From positions 1,580,001 through 1,644,000 of the forward strand of contig WPIO01000058.1 of NCBI GenBank assembly GCA_009760855.2: a stretch of 64,000 nt of DNA. Direction: 5' to 3'. The position numbers and the translations under genes are program-made. Shown piece after piece: positions 38,966 through 50,737 of this stretch (its first letter is position 1; each line of letters opens with the position of its first letter). The DNA is from Cristatella mucedo (lineage: Eukaryota > Bryozoa > Phylactolaemata > Cristatellidae). The notes under the pieces are model-generated. The model ran no database searches. It was not told where the DNA came from and saw only the letters and a list, made by a program, of their open reading frames with translations.

Positions 38966-39357
38966 GCCTTATTTTCGTCGCCGAAAGCCGTGCACGAAGT
39001 CGGCGGCTGAAGGTCATTCTTTTGCTATCGCTTACAGTAGTATGGTACTCGAAGTGCGTGCACTCGAATAAACTGCGTGCAGCACCGGGCGACTCCTTGC
39101 CGTCCATCATCCGGTCTTCGTCAATCGTCGCCGTTCGTCCATCATCCTGGCTGCGGCTTTTTCGCTGTGCATTTTTCCGGTAGACTGCTTGCGCTTGGGC
39201 TGCTAGCGGCTGCTTAGGGCGACGGAGTGAATCTGCACTTTGTGTACTGAGCACCAACGTACGTACGGCGAGCAGTACCTCGTGCTTCCCAGTTTCACTC
39301 AGCGGCTTCGCTTACAATGCTGCTTTTTGTCACTTGCAGCATTCCTAGGCAATCGCG

Positions 39358-39639
39358 ATGAATTCGAAACGCTTCAGGCTCGCGCGGCGACCGACGACGC
39401 GTCGTTCCAGTCGCCCACCGCCGCCGCCTCCTCGCCTTCAAAGGCTCTCCGATTTCAACGGCCCTCGGCCAATTAAGCGTCTGCCCGACAGACGCATGCC
39501 GCCGCCGCCGGACGCCCCTGGGTCTCGGCTTCGTGAAAAGGTGCTCGAACCTCACGACCCTCGGGTCGAGAGTTCTGCAACATTCTGCAAGTTCTGCAGC
39601 AGGCATTTCTTTTCGCACCTCTGCAAGCGGTTGCGGTAG
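39358..39639 (+). CDS. Doubtful ORF, 93 codons, Arg/Pro-rich with CxxC
   Basis: ATG at 39358 is 13 bases after an acceptor-like TTTTTGTCACTTGCAG. The product is basic and proline-rich (RRPTTRRSSRPPPPPP) and ends with TFCKFCSRHFFSHLCKRL, which has the CxxC...H...C spacing of a small zinc-binding motif. TAG at 39637, with GT dinucleotides just before it that could be donors. No family was recognised; low-complexity CpG-rich DNA opens frames by chance. Confidence 0.22.
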   Translation: MNSKRFRLARRPTTRRSSRPPPPPPRLQRLSDFNGPRPIKRLPDRRMPPPPDAPGSRLREKVLEPHDPRVESSATFCKFCSRHFFSHLCKRLR

Positions 39640-40330
39640 CCGCTACGGTAGCTCTGCTCGCAATATAAATGAGGCTGGTAAATCAGCTTCGCTTCGTTTC
39701 TAATATGCGCAGCCAGCCGGGTGGGTGCAGAGTGCAAAACAGAGAGCTTTAGACTAGCGACAATCGAGCCCTCTCGTGGCTCTGACGAGTTACGGAGCTC
39801 CGGAGTTCACGGCGCCGCACTGACTGCCACGTTCACAGCCGCTTTCGGCGTGCCTAACGTTCTGCCACCCAAGTTAAAACAGCCAGATCCCCGGATTGAG
39901 GAGACCGGGCAGCCGGGGCGAGCCGCTTGCAGCTGAGTACTCACTGCCCTCTCGCCGCTCGTTACGGATGCTCGTCGCTACGTGCTCGCCCCGCGAACTG
40001 CAGCCGTACTCAATCTTCCCAGCTTGATCGGTCCAGCAAATTCTCTCTGATCGCACGGCCTGGGTGGTCGCGCCCGGCTTATTTGTGCAGCAGCCATTAC
40101 TAAAACGTGCATTCGCTCGCTAAAGACGGCTCGGCAGCGCGACTAGGCCGAATGAACGACACGGCTGCAACTTCCACCGAATGAACGACACGGCTGCAGC
40201 TAGCGCGTGTGCACGTCCATTTTGGCGTCTCGGACGCCATTTCTGGCTCGGAAGCCGTGCGATCCGTGTTCCTGAGCCGGAAGGCGCTGGTACCACCTCC
40301 CCGCGGCCCCAGCAGGGCAAGGCTCCTCTG

Positions 40331-42380
40331 GCTAAGTTACAGTGATTTTTTTAAATATTTAGTACATAAAAAGATTATACAAATCAGAGTGGATCTGCAG
40401 GCAGTCCCAAAATGGAACCTAGCACTCTTTTAGATGCGCCGAACAGAGATTGTGTAGGCGTGGCGATTTCAGTGTACTGCTTTTACTTGCTGTTTCTCCA
40501 GAGGTAGGCTGCTAGCGATTTGGACGGCGTTACTCGAGCCTTACGGGCAAGTTGCCTTCGAAGCACACAGGCATGCTCTTACAAGCTTCGGGCACCAGCC
40601 TCTCTGCAGGTGGCCTTTTTCTCCGGTAGCGCTCTTTGCGGTGCGGAAATTCACTCAGGCTTTCCAAAACGATGAGCATAGTTTTTTTTTGAGGAGCTGA
40701 AAGGGTCATCTTGTCGGTGCTTCTTTGGATTGTGGGATAATGATGAGTCTTTTGCAACTCACCCTCAGAGGACTGAACCTCAATCCAGGCACGCTGCAAG
40801 AGAAGCAGTAGCAAAGAGTTACCGACAACAAGGTATTACTCAGAAAAGCATTATAAACCACACAGGTAGACATACAGGGCCGCCGATTAGTAGAACCCCT
40901 GGCTAATTAAAATGCACTGCATCTGGCACCAGGCCGGAGTGGGGTCTGCTTTCAGAAATGGCTGCCGTTTCTTGTTCAAAGAAATCCTAAAAAGAATTCT
41001 AGCGAACGAGAAGCTTACGAGGCAAATACAGGGCTTGCGCACCTTTGACCTTGGATCTCCAGACTAGGCCATCGAGCGTAGACGGCTGATTAAAAATCAT
41101 TTTCTTCGACACTTCTTCGGAGCACAGTAATTCAAAGTCTGTTTCTTGGGGTGGCCCTTCGGCTAAGCAATTGCTGGAAAACATAGCTTTTAAATTAGCT
41201 CTCTCTGCGGTGCTTACAATAGAATAGCTAAGGGTACTGTAGTTCGCAAGCCACCTAAAGACTTTAACACTCAGGCAGGTCGTCCCTGGTTTCTCTTTGG
41301 CTTGACAGCGGTGAGGCGAAATGAGCCAAATATTTAGTTTGCAAATAGTCACACCTCCCCACGAAAGCCCGATACCTCTCCCTTGGCCATCATAATATCT
41401 GCGAAGGGCCATCAAATTAATAAATTTACTTAATGAAAATGTTCAGTCGAAAGTTTTTGCACGGTCGCTCTAAATCAATGTTGCAGATTAACAATTTTTC
41501 AACAGAAGAAACCACCGCTTCCTCTAGATGTGGCCATGAAGACTGCTAGTGGCTTCGTGTCTTTGGTAAGAAAGTGGAGTATCTACCCGAGGATTAATAT
41601 TTTTCTTAGTAGGCTATGTTATTAGAGCTTCTAATTAGGAAATTCCTTTCAAAAAGTTTTACTGAGGCATAACAAGCGGCATGCCTAGGTTTTGCTGAAG
41701 CAGACTTATTTGTAGTGAGTCAAAAAAGGTTTTCCCGGCGATGAGACTTCGATGAGGAGCTAAAGGCAATCTACGCAATTTAATTCTGGGGGTTTAACTA
41801 ATAGCTACAACGAATAGTTAAAATAAAAATAAAAGTTTAAATAATAAATTTCGTAACGACTTGCACAGTCGAGATTGACCCCATCCCGTACGATTATCCT
41901 GGGTACGCCCTTGCAAATTCTGCTGATTTCCGGTGCGAGCTACAAAAATTGGTTCTGCTGTGCGAAGTCAGACTACCGCCTGGTTAATCAAAGCAGCTTT
42001 CCAGGCGATTGCACGACCCTCACTTAGCGCTTGCTCCTCAATCTAGGGAGAACTGATGTACTTTATCTGCATCGATATCTTTACTAAGTGAAGAGGACGC
42101 TGTCGTAATGCACAGTCTCCTATATGTAGACACTCAAATCTTATGAGACCTTTCGTAAGAAAAATGTTATCAAAACTGCGCATCTTAAGCATGCGTACCT
42201 GAAGTGAGCGTAGCTGAAGTACAGAGGTAGCCTGCAAGAAAAGTGCTTGAGAGCTAGAATTAGAAGTAGCAAGAGAAAAGTCAGCGTCATTCATCAAGGA
42301 AATATAATCCCTCAGGTTAAGGCCTTAAAGAAAAACATCGTTAAACAAGAGTTTTAAGCCGTATAAAGAGACACAGTTAT
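40331..42380. other. Intergenic, unassigned
   Basis: A LINE-B-like tail remnant may be present at 40750-40800 (minus). A 137-codon minus-strand frame with ATG at 41412 has no family character. Otherwise nothing was recognised. Confidence 0.4.
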
Positions 42381-42389
42381 ATTGATAAG

Positions 42390-43417
42390 AATCCAACATT
42401 TTTATAGCACCCTACCTAAAATAAATTTGTTCCCAGGCACTTTAAATATGCCGGAAAGTAAGCTTTTCCCATTCATTAGTTATAACTCAGCTCGTTTTAT
42501 TGTGTGCATAAGGAAATTGAAGACAATGCACATGGAAGCTGGCAATTTACCTTTCTTTTACTTATCTTAAAGTCACGAGACGACGTGATGTCAGCTGGTA
42601 ATGAGTTCCAGGCCTGGTGAAAAAGGAGAAGAAAGCATGGTCTCCAAATGAGCTGAGAGTAATTAGAATTGCTGCAAAAAGACCTAAGTTAGAAGTATGG
42701 GCACAAAATTGGGCCGAGCACGAGAACTAAACATATCACACAGCTAAGCCCGTGCCAGAGAATAGACGGGCTACAAACGAGTGGCAGGACCTTCAAGTTG
42801 ATATGTTGCTAGATGCGGATTCATTGCGGGTCGGAGAGGTGGGGTATAATGGGAAAGCTGTAACTTTCCCTCTACGTATGCCTAAGCTGCAGCCGTTTTG
42901 CACCGGATCGCTGTTTAGAGCCTGGCCGCAGTCAAGCGTTTATTTGTGGCTGCAAGCGGAATAATTGTCGCAGTGTACTTTCTGACGTCATATAATCAAT
43001 GTTTTTGCATCAGTGGTCCTCTACTTTACTTTCTTGAATTAACCAGTAAGCATGTAATTGCTCCGACTTGAAGACCTTCTAGGAGTGAGTTACGAAGATC
43101 TAGATTAGATGTCAAAAGCAATATTAGTACAAATTTTGTATAGAGCATTTAATGAGCTTAATCTCTTCCCATTTGCTTTGCAACTCACTATAAGAGATTG
43201 AATACCCAAGGGTTAGTGACAGGCACGGTGTCAAGCATGTAAAAGCACACAAGTATTACGATCAGGCCACCACTTAGAAGCAGACATGGTCTCTCGTGGC
43301 CGCCGGTTAGTAAAGTTACTAAACATGCACTGAATAATGCATAGGCACGTACCCAACGCACTCCGGAACAAAAAACATTCAAGTCCACTGGGCCAAACGA
43401 TAAAGTGGCCGGAATAG
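42390..43417 (-). repeat. LINE-B-related copies, decayed
   Basis: Two minus-strand 3' ends can be seen: one from 42395 (CACCCTACCTAAAATAAATT) with body to about 43000 (GAGTTCCAGGCCTGG near 42604), another near 43140-43400. Both are strongly decayed. Confidence 0.6.
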
Positions 43418-43561
43418 CTGCCGATCTGGTTTGGTCCAGCGGTTAAGGTGCTCGCCCCGACCGAGTTCTGGCTGAGGTCGTGGGCTCGAGTCCCGAGGCA
43501 TATATAAAGCGCCTGAATAAAGGTCAAATTCTCTCGGGGTGCTATCCAAATGAATTATATT
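43418..43561 (+). repeat. tRNA-derived SINE, family 1
   Basis: Complete copy with GCCGATCTGGTTTGGTCCAG head, GGGCTCGAGTCCC B-box-like segment, then AGCGCCTGAATAAAGGTCAA and TTCTCTCGGGGTGCT. It is inserted within decayed LINE-B sequence of the opposite strand. Confidence 0.92.
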
Positions 43562-44350
43562 CTTTTTTAGATACGCCTTTAGCTGAGACTTGAAAATGTA
43601 AGGTAACTGTTGGTAGTGTTCGTAGCCAGAAGCGAGTACCAGACTTTCCGTGCAAACGAGCTGAAGGCTCGATTACCGAAAGATTTACATTTAGTGCAAG
43701 AGCATTAGAGACGATTAAATCCCAGCGACCTTATGGTAAGAAAGCACAATGATTGAAGTGCTCGGATAGTTAGACTCGTGCAACCGACCGCCTAAAGCTT
43801 CGACCTCTGTCCTAAAAGGAAGATCTCGGAGTTAATGCGTGCTCCGAGCCAGTGAAGCTGCGACGGAAATGGTGCGACGATGTGGCTGCTACGCCGTTGA
43901 CTAGAGACCATATTAGACGCTGGGTTTTTCACCAGCTGGAAAAAAATCAACGGTCCAAGCCGAGAGCCCCAAACCTAAGGAATTGCAATAATCATAAAAA
44001 ATGACGCCAATGCATGACCTAGTTTGGCTATCATACTCTGATCTAAGCAGGTCCCGATTGTGGGGTTGCTCCTCAGCTGAAAGTAGGCCGACTTGACAGT
44101 CAATAGAATGCACTCATCTGATGACAAGCCGCTTTGGAATAGTGTGCCTATATTTGGAGTTGACGTCACAGGATTGAAGCTAGGTGAACTGGTCTTGAGA
44201 GGCGGTCTTCCATTTTCGGGTTATTCTAGGTTTCCGTGTAAGTGTTTGGTTGGTCTTACAGCAGCTAAGCTTCAAGAAATAAGCGGCAGTCCAAGGGCGA
44301 ATGTCACTGATTCAGGCTGTAAGAGAATCAATTGAGTCGAATGAGAAATA
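43562..44350 (-). repeat. LINE-B-related copy, decayed
   Basis: Minus-strand similarity to the thumb/C-terminal region of LINE-B (AGTAGGCCGACTTGACAGTC near 44084 compares with the segment near 34314). It may be the continuation of the copy interrupted by the SINE at 43418. Confidence 0.65.
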
Positions 44351-44439
44351 ATACTTAGAGCTGGATGTCATCGGTCCGGCAATGAAACTCACTATTGCGT
44401 TTTGCAATGACGTATTAAGCTGAAATGCTGTAGCAGTTT

Positions 44440-44790
44440 CAGTCTCCTCTTGCCCTCAGGTCTTGTGTGGACAATATATTAGCTGATTCATTCCTCTACT
44501 GAAAGACTATAGGCGACAGAAACAATTTTCTGCGTGTCCAAGACTGTGGAACTTACTTCCAAAGATCTTACGCAACGACATCCACGCTCTGCTGCCGACC
44601 ATGGCACATCCTTTCCAGCTATCCTGAACTGCTACTTTCATGCTAGTCACTACCTTAACTGCCCTTCTGACTCAACAATGCTTCTCACTTTCTCTTTGAT
44701 GAGTTATAGAAAAGCCTCTACATAACACCCACATAGTCTTTGTGCTTTTGTGGAGTTACAGACGGAGATACACTACATCATCCAAACGCA
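44440..44790 (+). repeat. LINE-A 3' end copy
   Basis: Matches the last part of LINE-A: GACTGTGGAACTTACTTCC, CTGCCGACCATGGCACATCC, AACACCCACATAGTCTTTGT and GTGGAGTTACAGACGGAGAT. It is 5'-truncated. Confidence 0.85.
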
Positions 44791-45040
44791 GAGTATAGAT
44801 AGTAAAATGAAAGCGGCATAAGGCCAAACTCTGATATACCCCATACTTAAAGGGCTACATTGATGACCGCCAGCATTTCACAACTACCCCCTGACAACCC
44901 TCACCGTGGTAGGACATAACCCGGATCAGCACTGCCCTGGTGGTACCTTAGCTAGCGAAATTTCCCTTCAGATAGATCTGCTAACTTGCAGCTAGGAAAG
45001 ATTTCCAAGATTCCATCTTTCCTACATTTTTCTTAGATCT
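44791..45040. other. Intergenic, unassigned
   Basis: No family recognised. Confidence 0.4.
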
Positions 45041-45392
45041 TGGAGCTTTTTAAAGCCTGGAACTCATGCCTGACTTGCGTCACGACATCTTCTGACTTGA
45101 CCACGTTTAAAAAGAAACCAAAACGCATCTATTTGTCACAGCATTTCGTGGGTCCCTGCGATTAATCTTGTATGTGCTACTGAGTGCTGACACTGGGCGT
45201 GCTGCCACTAACCATACTTGCATGCTGATCCTCTGCATGCCACCATTAACCAAGATGTCCTTGTTGCTTATTGAGCATGCTACCACTATCAATTCGAAAA
45301 TGCTTTCTGTGCAACCAACGTAAAGTGTCTTAAAGATATTGAGTTCTGTGAGGGTGCTATATCAAACGTATTATTAAAATTATTATTATTAC
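45041..45392 (+). repeat. LINE-B 3' copy, 5'-truncated
   Basis: Runs from AAAGCCTGGAACTCATGCCT through TCACGACATCTTCTGACTTG to AAAGTGTCTTAAAGATATTG, GGGTGCTATATC and ATTATTATTATTA. Confidence 0.85.
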
Positions 45393-46370
45393 GGATGAAG
45401 TGGTCAATAGTGTCAAATGTTGCTGATACATCCAGTAGCACCACCTGAGAGGTGCTACCCTATCAGAATTGTTAACCAGGTTAATTTAAACCTGAATCGG
45501 AGCAGTTTTTTGTGGAATGGTTGGCTCAAAATCCCGATAGGAACTCACTGGCAAGATCTCATGAATTGATGTGATAAATGCACGGAAAAACTTGGGTTAT
45601 TAAACTTGATTCAAGAAAGCTTGAAACTTTTAATTCTTTCATAGCGGCAAGTTGGCAGACTCAATGGTAGAACTGTGGTGGCACTGTACAGAGAAATTCG
45701 TTATGGAAGAAAACAGAGCTTTGGTGCCCGCCTCGGAGCAGATTTACCGACTGAGGCAAATTTTGGAAAGTTTCGGCTGTTCAGTTTCTGGATGCCACTT
45801 AATTTTAGGTCAGCCTGTAGCTATTACGCCGGCTCTACTGTCATTTAGTCTGGGTTTTGCCACCATTCAATTGAGAATTTTTGCAACACAAGCTGAATTA
45901 AGTTGAGAGAGTTTGAGGTGCTAGCAGGGAGGGGGGATTTAAGTACAGACACAGCTATGTGTCATCGGCATATAAGTTGCGGCATATACGTTCTGCTTGG
46001 TGACTGCATTGGCAATAGATTACAAATTGTGAACGACTTGGATCTAGAAAATATTTTTTAGAGTAACTGGTTCTTTAAAGTCTTGCTGGATAACCTCTAC
46101 CCTTTGAAACCTTTGCTGTGATATTCCTCACAAGCGTCGGTTCTAAGCAACTACAGTGCAGCCTCAGTGTTGCCCAGGTGAGATGATAGGCGATCAAGAC
46201 GGACTCGAAGATCGACGGTAACAAATGCTGCCGAGTTGTCCAAAGAACTAACAGGCAGGCTCCACCGAATTCATCGCAACTGGGAATTTTTCTCTCACGC
46301 ACGGATCACGCAAGGCAGCGGCTATGATACCTAAGTGGACTGATAACATAACAATCCTAACCATTCGATC
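45393..46370 (-). repeat. LINE-like remnant, strongly decayed
   Basis: Minus-strand resemblance to the reverse transcriptase region of LINE-B (a GTGTCAAATGTTGCTGATAC segment at the place of LLDLSAAFD) and to 11430-11470 (GGTGCTAGCAGGGAGGGGGG). No frame survives. Confidence 0.45.
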
Positions 46371-46465
46371 GTGCTTCCTTTGCAACAAATGTAAAGAGCC
46401 TAAAAAGAGATTCAGTTCTCCGAGGGCGCAATATCAAATTCTTTATTAATATTATTATTATATCG
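46371..46465 (+). repeat. LINE-B 3' end fragment
   Basis: Only the terminal 90 bases: CCTTTGCAACAAATGTAAAG, the hairpin and TTATTAATATTATTATTAT. Confidence 0.8.
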
Positions 46466-48098
46466 TTATCCTGACTAACTCAATAGCTCTGTTAAATGTT
46501 TCACTCTAAGAGTCAGCCGGTCTAATACTACTTGGTTGCGTGTACTGGACGCTGCCTCCAAAGCAGAGTGGAGCGGAGGGCATGACGGCACGGCCACTGC
46601 TGTGGTGGTCAAGTAAGTCCTGGGGCATCCAGGTCCCGATGGGCTTCGAAGGCCCGACTGACTAGGCTGGCTATCACATATATTTCGACCGCTTGTACAA
46701 CTTGTTTAGGATCTGCTCCATAAAGCTAGTAACGAGTGGGAATATGTCTAATCAGCAAGTCAAAAACGCAAGCCATAGAATGAAGCGGAGAAGTTTTATG
46801 CTTTGCTACCGCTACTGCAGCCCTACTAGCGGCCGTCTACATGACGTTCGTCTGCACGTACGAGGTGGCAGTGGCCAGCTTGGCAATCTGTGAAAGTTGC
46901 TGCGCGGCTTTCAGCTAGAATATTGGGGTTAGCATTGAACCGCCTGACCCGTTCTGCGGTAAAGTCATTAGCTGGAAATGCTTGCAACCTTTTAATGCCA
47001 ACTACTTCCCGCAGCGGTCGGGCAGACTCGTCGTTGCGACCATCTCGCCTGGCTCGGTCTATTACAGAGAAAGGCGGCTATTGACGGGTGCAAATGGAAG
47101 TGCTGTCAAGAGTGGCAGCTGTAGGTCAGACGGCATTGTTTTAAAAATTCCCCGAAAGGTGCCGGCCGCTGCGCGAAATGGCCGCCGGATTGCATTATAA
47201 CGGCAGCATTCAAACCAACTGCATATCTTGCTCAATCGAGGCGGAAGCAAGATGCTAGCCAAAGTACCGGAAGGAAGCACTGTGGAGCCGGCAGTATAAG
47301 AGCTGAGTTGCTGCCAAAGACGATTCGGAGCAGCCGCAGTCGTAGTCGGACTTTGTCGACTGACATTGACTAAACAATAAGGTTGCTTAGGGCAATCGCG
47401 TTTGCAACCTGGTGCCTAGCAAGGAAAACAACACACGATACTAGTAATTCATTTGTAAAGGACCCTAAGGAAACTAAATCTCTAACCGACGCTTCAAAAT
47501 TGATAGAGATTTGATAATCGAGGGTTAGAAGCACGCACGGCATCATTCTTAGACAAGTGTGCCCAGCAAAACATGGTGACGTGCCCAAGCAAACATGATG
47601 ACATGAACACTGGCCAACGGTTAGCAGGATCTCTGGCCAGTAACGTGCACTAAATCAACCGAATGGCGTATTTCAATTGACGCTCTCCAGCGTAACGTGC
47701 CCTTAATCTCACGGCTTTGTGGAGTTGTACGCGGAGATAAATTTGTTTGCACTATGTAAATTTCTCTCGTCGCCAAATATGAATCTTGGTACAAGTACAG
47801 TAGATACGTCGATTCTATGGGCCACAGTGGCAGCGGTATAAGTTCTGCCCGGCAGGTGGGTGGCTCACAGCCGTTCTCTATAGGTCTCGACCGAGCTGTG
47901 GCCTCGTAGCGCTGACAGTAGAGGCAGCCTCTTTCCGAGGCAAACTTTGATTACGAGCAACTAAGAAGCGCCTCTAAGACGGTCTTCCCGGACCGCCCTA
48001 TAAGCAGGCGTAAGCCCTATTTTGGGCTCTTATGAACATATGCCCACTAAGAAGGCGAGTTTAATCCTTTTTCTAGACTTTCCCTTTAAAGAGAGCAG
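46466..48098. other. Intergenic with small repeat remnants
   Basis: A minus-strand LINE-B tail remnant lies at 47455-47530 and a short LINE-A-like GTGGAGTTGTACGCGGAGAT at 47720. The rest is unassigned. Confidence 0.45.
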
Positions 48099-48636
48099 TT
48101 GCCGTATTTGTTGAGCCTGAAGTTGCACCCCGGAGGCAACGGAGGCCCGGCAGCCTATGTAGCAGCTCCATTTGCATGCATTGATAACTTCACTCCGAGG
48201 AGAAGCTGCTCGAAGCTTTGCCCGCCACCTCAAAGGCTCCGCAGCCCATCTAGAACATTGCTTCCCACTTCGGAAGAGCCGGAAGCTCTGCTTGGAAGGC
48301 GCACCTGTCGGAACTCGACGGAAGATAGAGATGCGCACTCTCTCTAAGCCACCAGCTCTTCCCTGGAAGACTCTAGAAGTCGTATGCTCCCTTGCCCAGG
48401 ACACCGACTTGGAACTGGAGCGCTGCAAAGGAGCTGCACGAGGAGCTTCATCGAATCGTCGCGTGACCGGTGACCTTTGGCTCGTGACCTCAGCTGAAGA
48501 GACCGCGGCCCTGCAGTCCTCGTTGGAAAAGCCGCCTATCGTCAGCGAGAGGCTGCCTGAGTTTCCAGCGGTGGGGAGACTTAAGCGGGTAAGATCTCTT
48601 CACCGTTGTGAACGCTTACTCGGCTGTGGCAGCTAG
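48099..48636 (+). other. Overlapping open frames with a good donor site; possible exon
   Basis: Two plus-strand frames (48099-48347 and 48172-48636) are open over a moderately GC-rich stretch, and the longer passes a consensus donor AAGCGG|GTAAGA at 48588. A minus-strand frame of 132 codons overlaps. None resembles a known family, so I do not assign a gene. Confidence 0.25.
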
Positions 48637-48659
48637 GTCCGACCCCTCCGGACTGGCTG

Positions 48660-48815
48660 ATAATATTAGCTGATTTTGCATCCTCGTTTGTATAGCGGCA
48701 CAAGAACAAAACTATTACTGCCGCTTGCAGTTGGCAATGAAGAATCGCCCACTATAGAATTCGATCCCTCAATCTTTTTCGTTAAGAACGAGCACCTTAC
48801 CTCATAGGCTGTCAC
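48660..48815 (-). repeat. tRNA-derived SINE, family 2
   Basis: Minus strand: GACAGCCTATGAGGTAAGGT, a B-box-like GGGATCGAATTC and an AAGCGGCAGTAATAGTTTTG body, as in the copy at 1690. Confidence 0.7.
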
Positions 48816-49615
48816 TGCTGAAATGGGAGCTTTAGCCCCCCTCAGCCCTTTTATATTCCTTCCGTGCCTGCGGTACCACTCCAGAGCATCTAATAGTTTT
48901 GCATGCGTTTTTATGTCGCCGTTGGGAGAGGAAAAAATAAGTCGTGGCAACCTTCGAGAGAGTAAGCTCAGAGATCTTTGCTTTAGCCACTGGTCTGCTT
49001 CTCGCCTTCTGTCGTAGCTCGAGGTCTTAGCCCCAAGGGGGGTAATTGCCCTCATGCCTGAGATCCTGATAGGGAGGTTAATTGGCCCCAGACGATGTGC
49101 ATGCTGTCGCTAACCCAGTTTCCTTTACCCGCCGACTTATCGAATCACAGTTTAGGCCTGCTTTCCATCCATCCTTAGCTTCAATTTAAACAAGGTCAGC
49201 GACAGGATCTATGTTGCGGCTGCAGGAAGGGTGTTCGTCCTTCGAGGAGAGACATTTAACGTCAGCCCGTTCAAGCAGTGCTTTTAGTTTCGTCCCAAAG
49301 ATCGACGGTCCTGTAAGAATAACTACTTATTTATCTCATCCATTATTGCCAACAAGTATCTAAATCCGCCCTCGATGCTAAACTCGAATGTAGAGCATTC
49401 ACACTTCATTACCCAGCTAATGTATTCGAGTATGACAGCAGGCCATTCTCTATTGCCCCATCGCAAATGCCAGTGATAGCAGTAAAGGCTATTTAGCCTC
49501 GATAGAAATTAGGCAGCAGCTAAATCATTGCTCTTACTTTCTTCACCCTCATAGCTGAATAGCCCCTCGCTAGAAATCTAGTAGCTACCCGAGAGGTGCT
49601 GTCAGGCATTCCTGA
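48816..49615. other. Intergenic, with a SINE family 2 body remnant
   Basis: Bases 49450-49510 carry CAGTGATAGCAGTAAAGGCT of SINE family 2. Otherwise unassigned. Confidence 0.4.
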
Positions 49616-49619
49616 ACAA

Positions 49620-50270
49620 GGCTAAAATCTCTCAACTCCCTTGCTGCATGTATTGATGACATCCACACACGGATGGCAGAAAACTTTCTTCAATTGAATG
49701 ATGATAAAAATTCTAGTTAGGGCAAACCAAGTGGGATTCAGAATTTGGTAAGGTTAACGCTCGAAATCGGCTCTGCCAGCAAACGCCCGGTTGAATCTGC
49801 ACGAAATCTACGTGTCGCATTCCAAAGTGACCTTTCATTAGACAATCGCATCAGCTCTACAGTCATTTAGTTAAAACTCGTACAAACCACAAATCATTTG
49901 GAGACTGTGCCTTTATTTGGTATACTCCTAAAGTCTGGAACTCGCTCCTGACTTGCGTCACGACATCTCCTGACTTAAGCACATTTCTAAAGAAACTAAA
50001 AATGCAAATATCTACGACAGCATTTAGTGGCTCCCTGTGATTCATCTTTTGCGTGCTTATGCGTGCTGACACTGGTGCGTGCTGCCACCAACCACACTTC
50101 CATGTTTACCCTGTGCATGTTACCCTTAAGCATGGTATGTCATTCATATTGTTTATCAGGCACGATACCACTTACCATTTGATCGTGTTTCCTTTGCAGC
50201 AAATGTAAAGTGCCTAGAGACAGACTGAGTTCTCTGAGGGTGCTTTATCCAGTGTATTATTATACATAAT
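49620..50270 (+). repeat. LINE-B copy with internal deletion
   Basis: It starts at the segment after the YADD palm (CTTGCTGCATGTATTGATGA), runs to CATCAGCTCTACAGTCATTT at 49867, then jumps to GTACAAACCACAAATCATTT, a site about 370 bases further along LINE-B. It continues to the hairpin and TTATTATACATAAT. Confidence 0.88.
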
Positions 50271-50624
50271 GTTAAACCATGTAATTTGGCTGCAGTGGCA
50301 GTTTTTTAAGAGATTAGTTTGCATGGCTTGTGATTTGGGCATCTACCGTAAACGATCAAGGTGGGAGCTGCTGTTTGGCCGAAAGCTCCCTAGCAAACCC
50401 ACCAAACAAAGGGGCTACGCACATTTAAATCAGCCGTGAGAAACTCTTGTGAGCTCCTTGATCGTTAGCTAAACAAAAAGTGCATACGGTAATCAGTTTA
50501 TTAGTCGCGTTGTTACTGCTCATCATTAGAATGCTTAAAAAGACCCCCACTGCAGGTCTGCTGCATGTTATAGCCAAACTGTAAAGAGTAAGTGTGATTA
50601 CATCGACAGCAGGATTCGTTTTAG

Positions 50625-50737
<113 letters not shown>

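Larger units (their letters stand above)
38880..40330. other. CpG-rich block, possible CpG island
   Basis: CpG is frequent here in contrast to the AT-rich sequence on both sides. It contains a (GCCC)n run at 38927-38965, a doubtful ORF at 39358 and a partial tandem repeat at 40148-40197 (GAATGAACGACACGGCTGCA twice, 30 bases apart). It might mark a promoter. Confidence 0.5.

Noticed and set aside
40999-41412. Minus-strand frame of 137 codons from ATG at 41412
   Set aside because: No motif, no neighbours, no regulatory context; a frame of this length is expected by chance somewhere in 64 kb.
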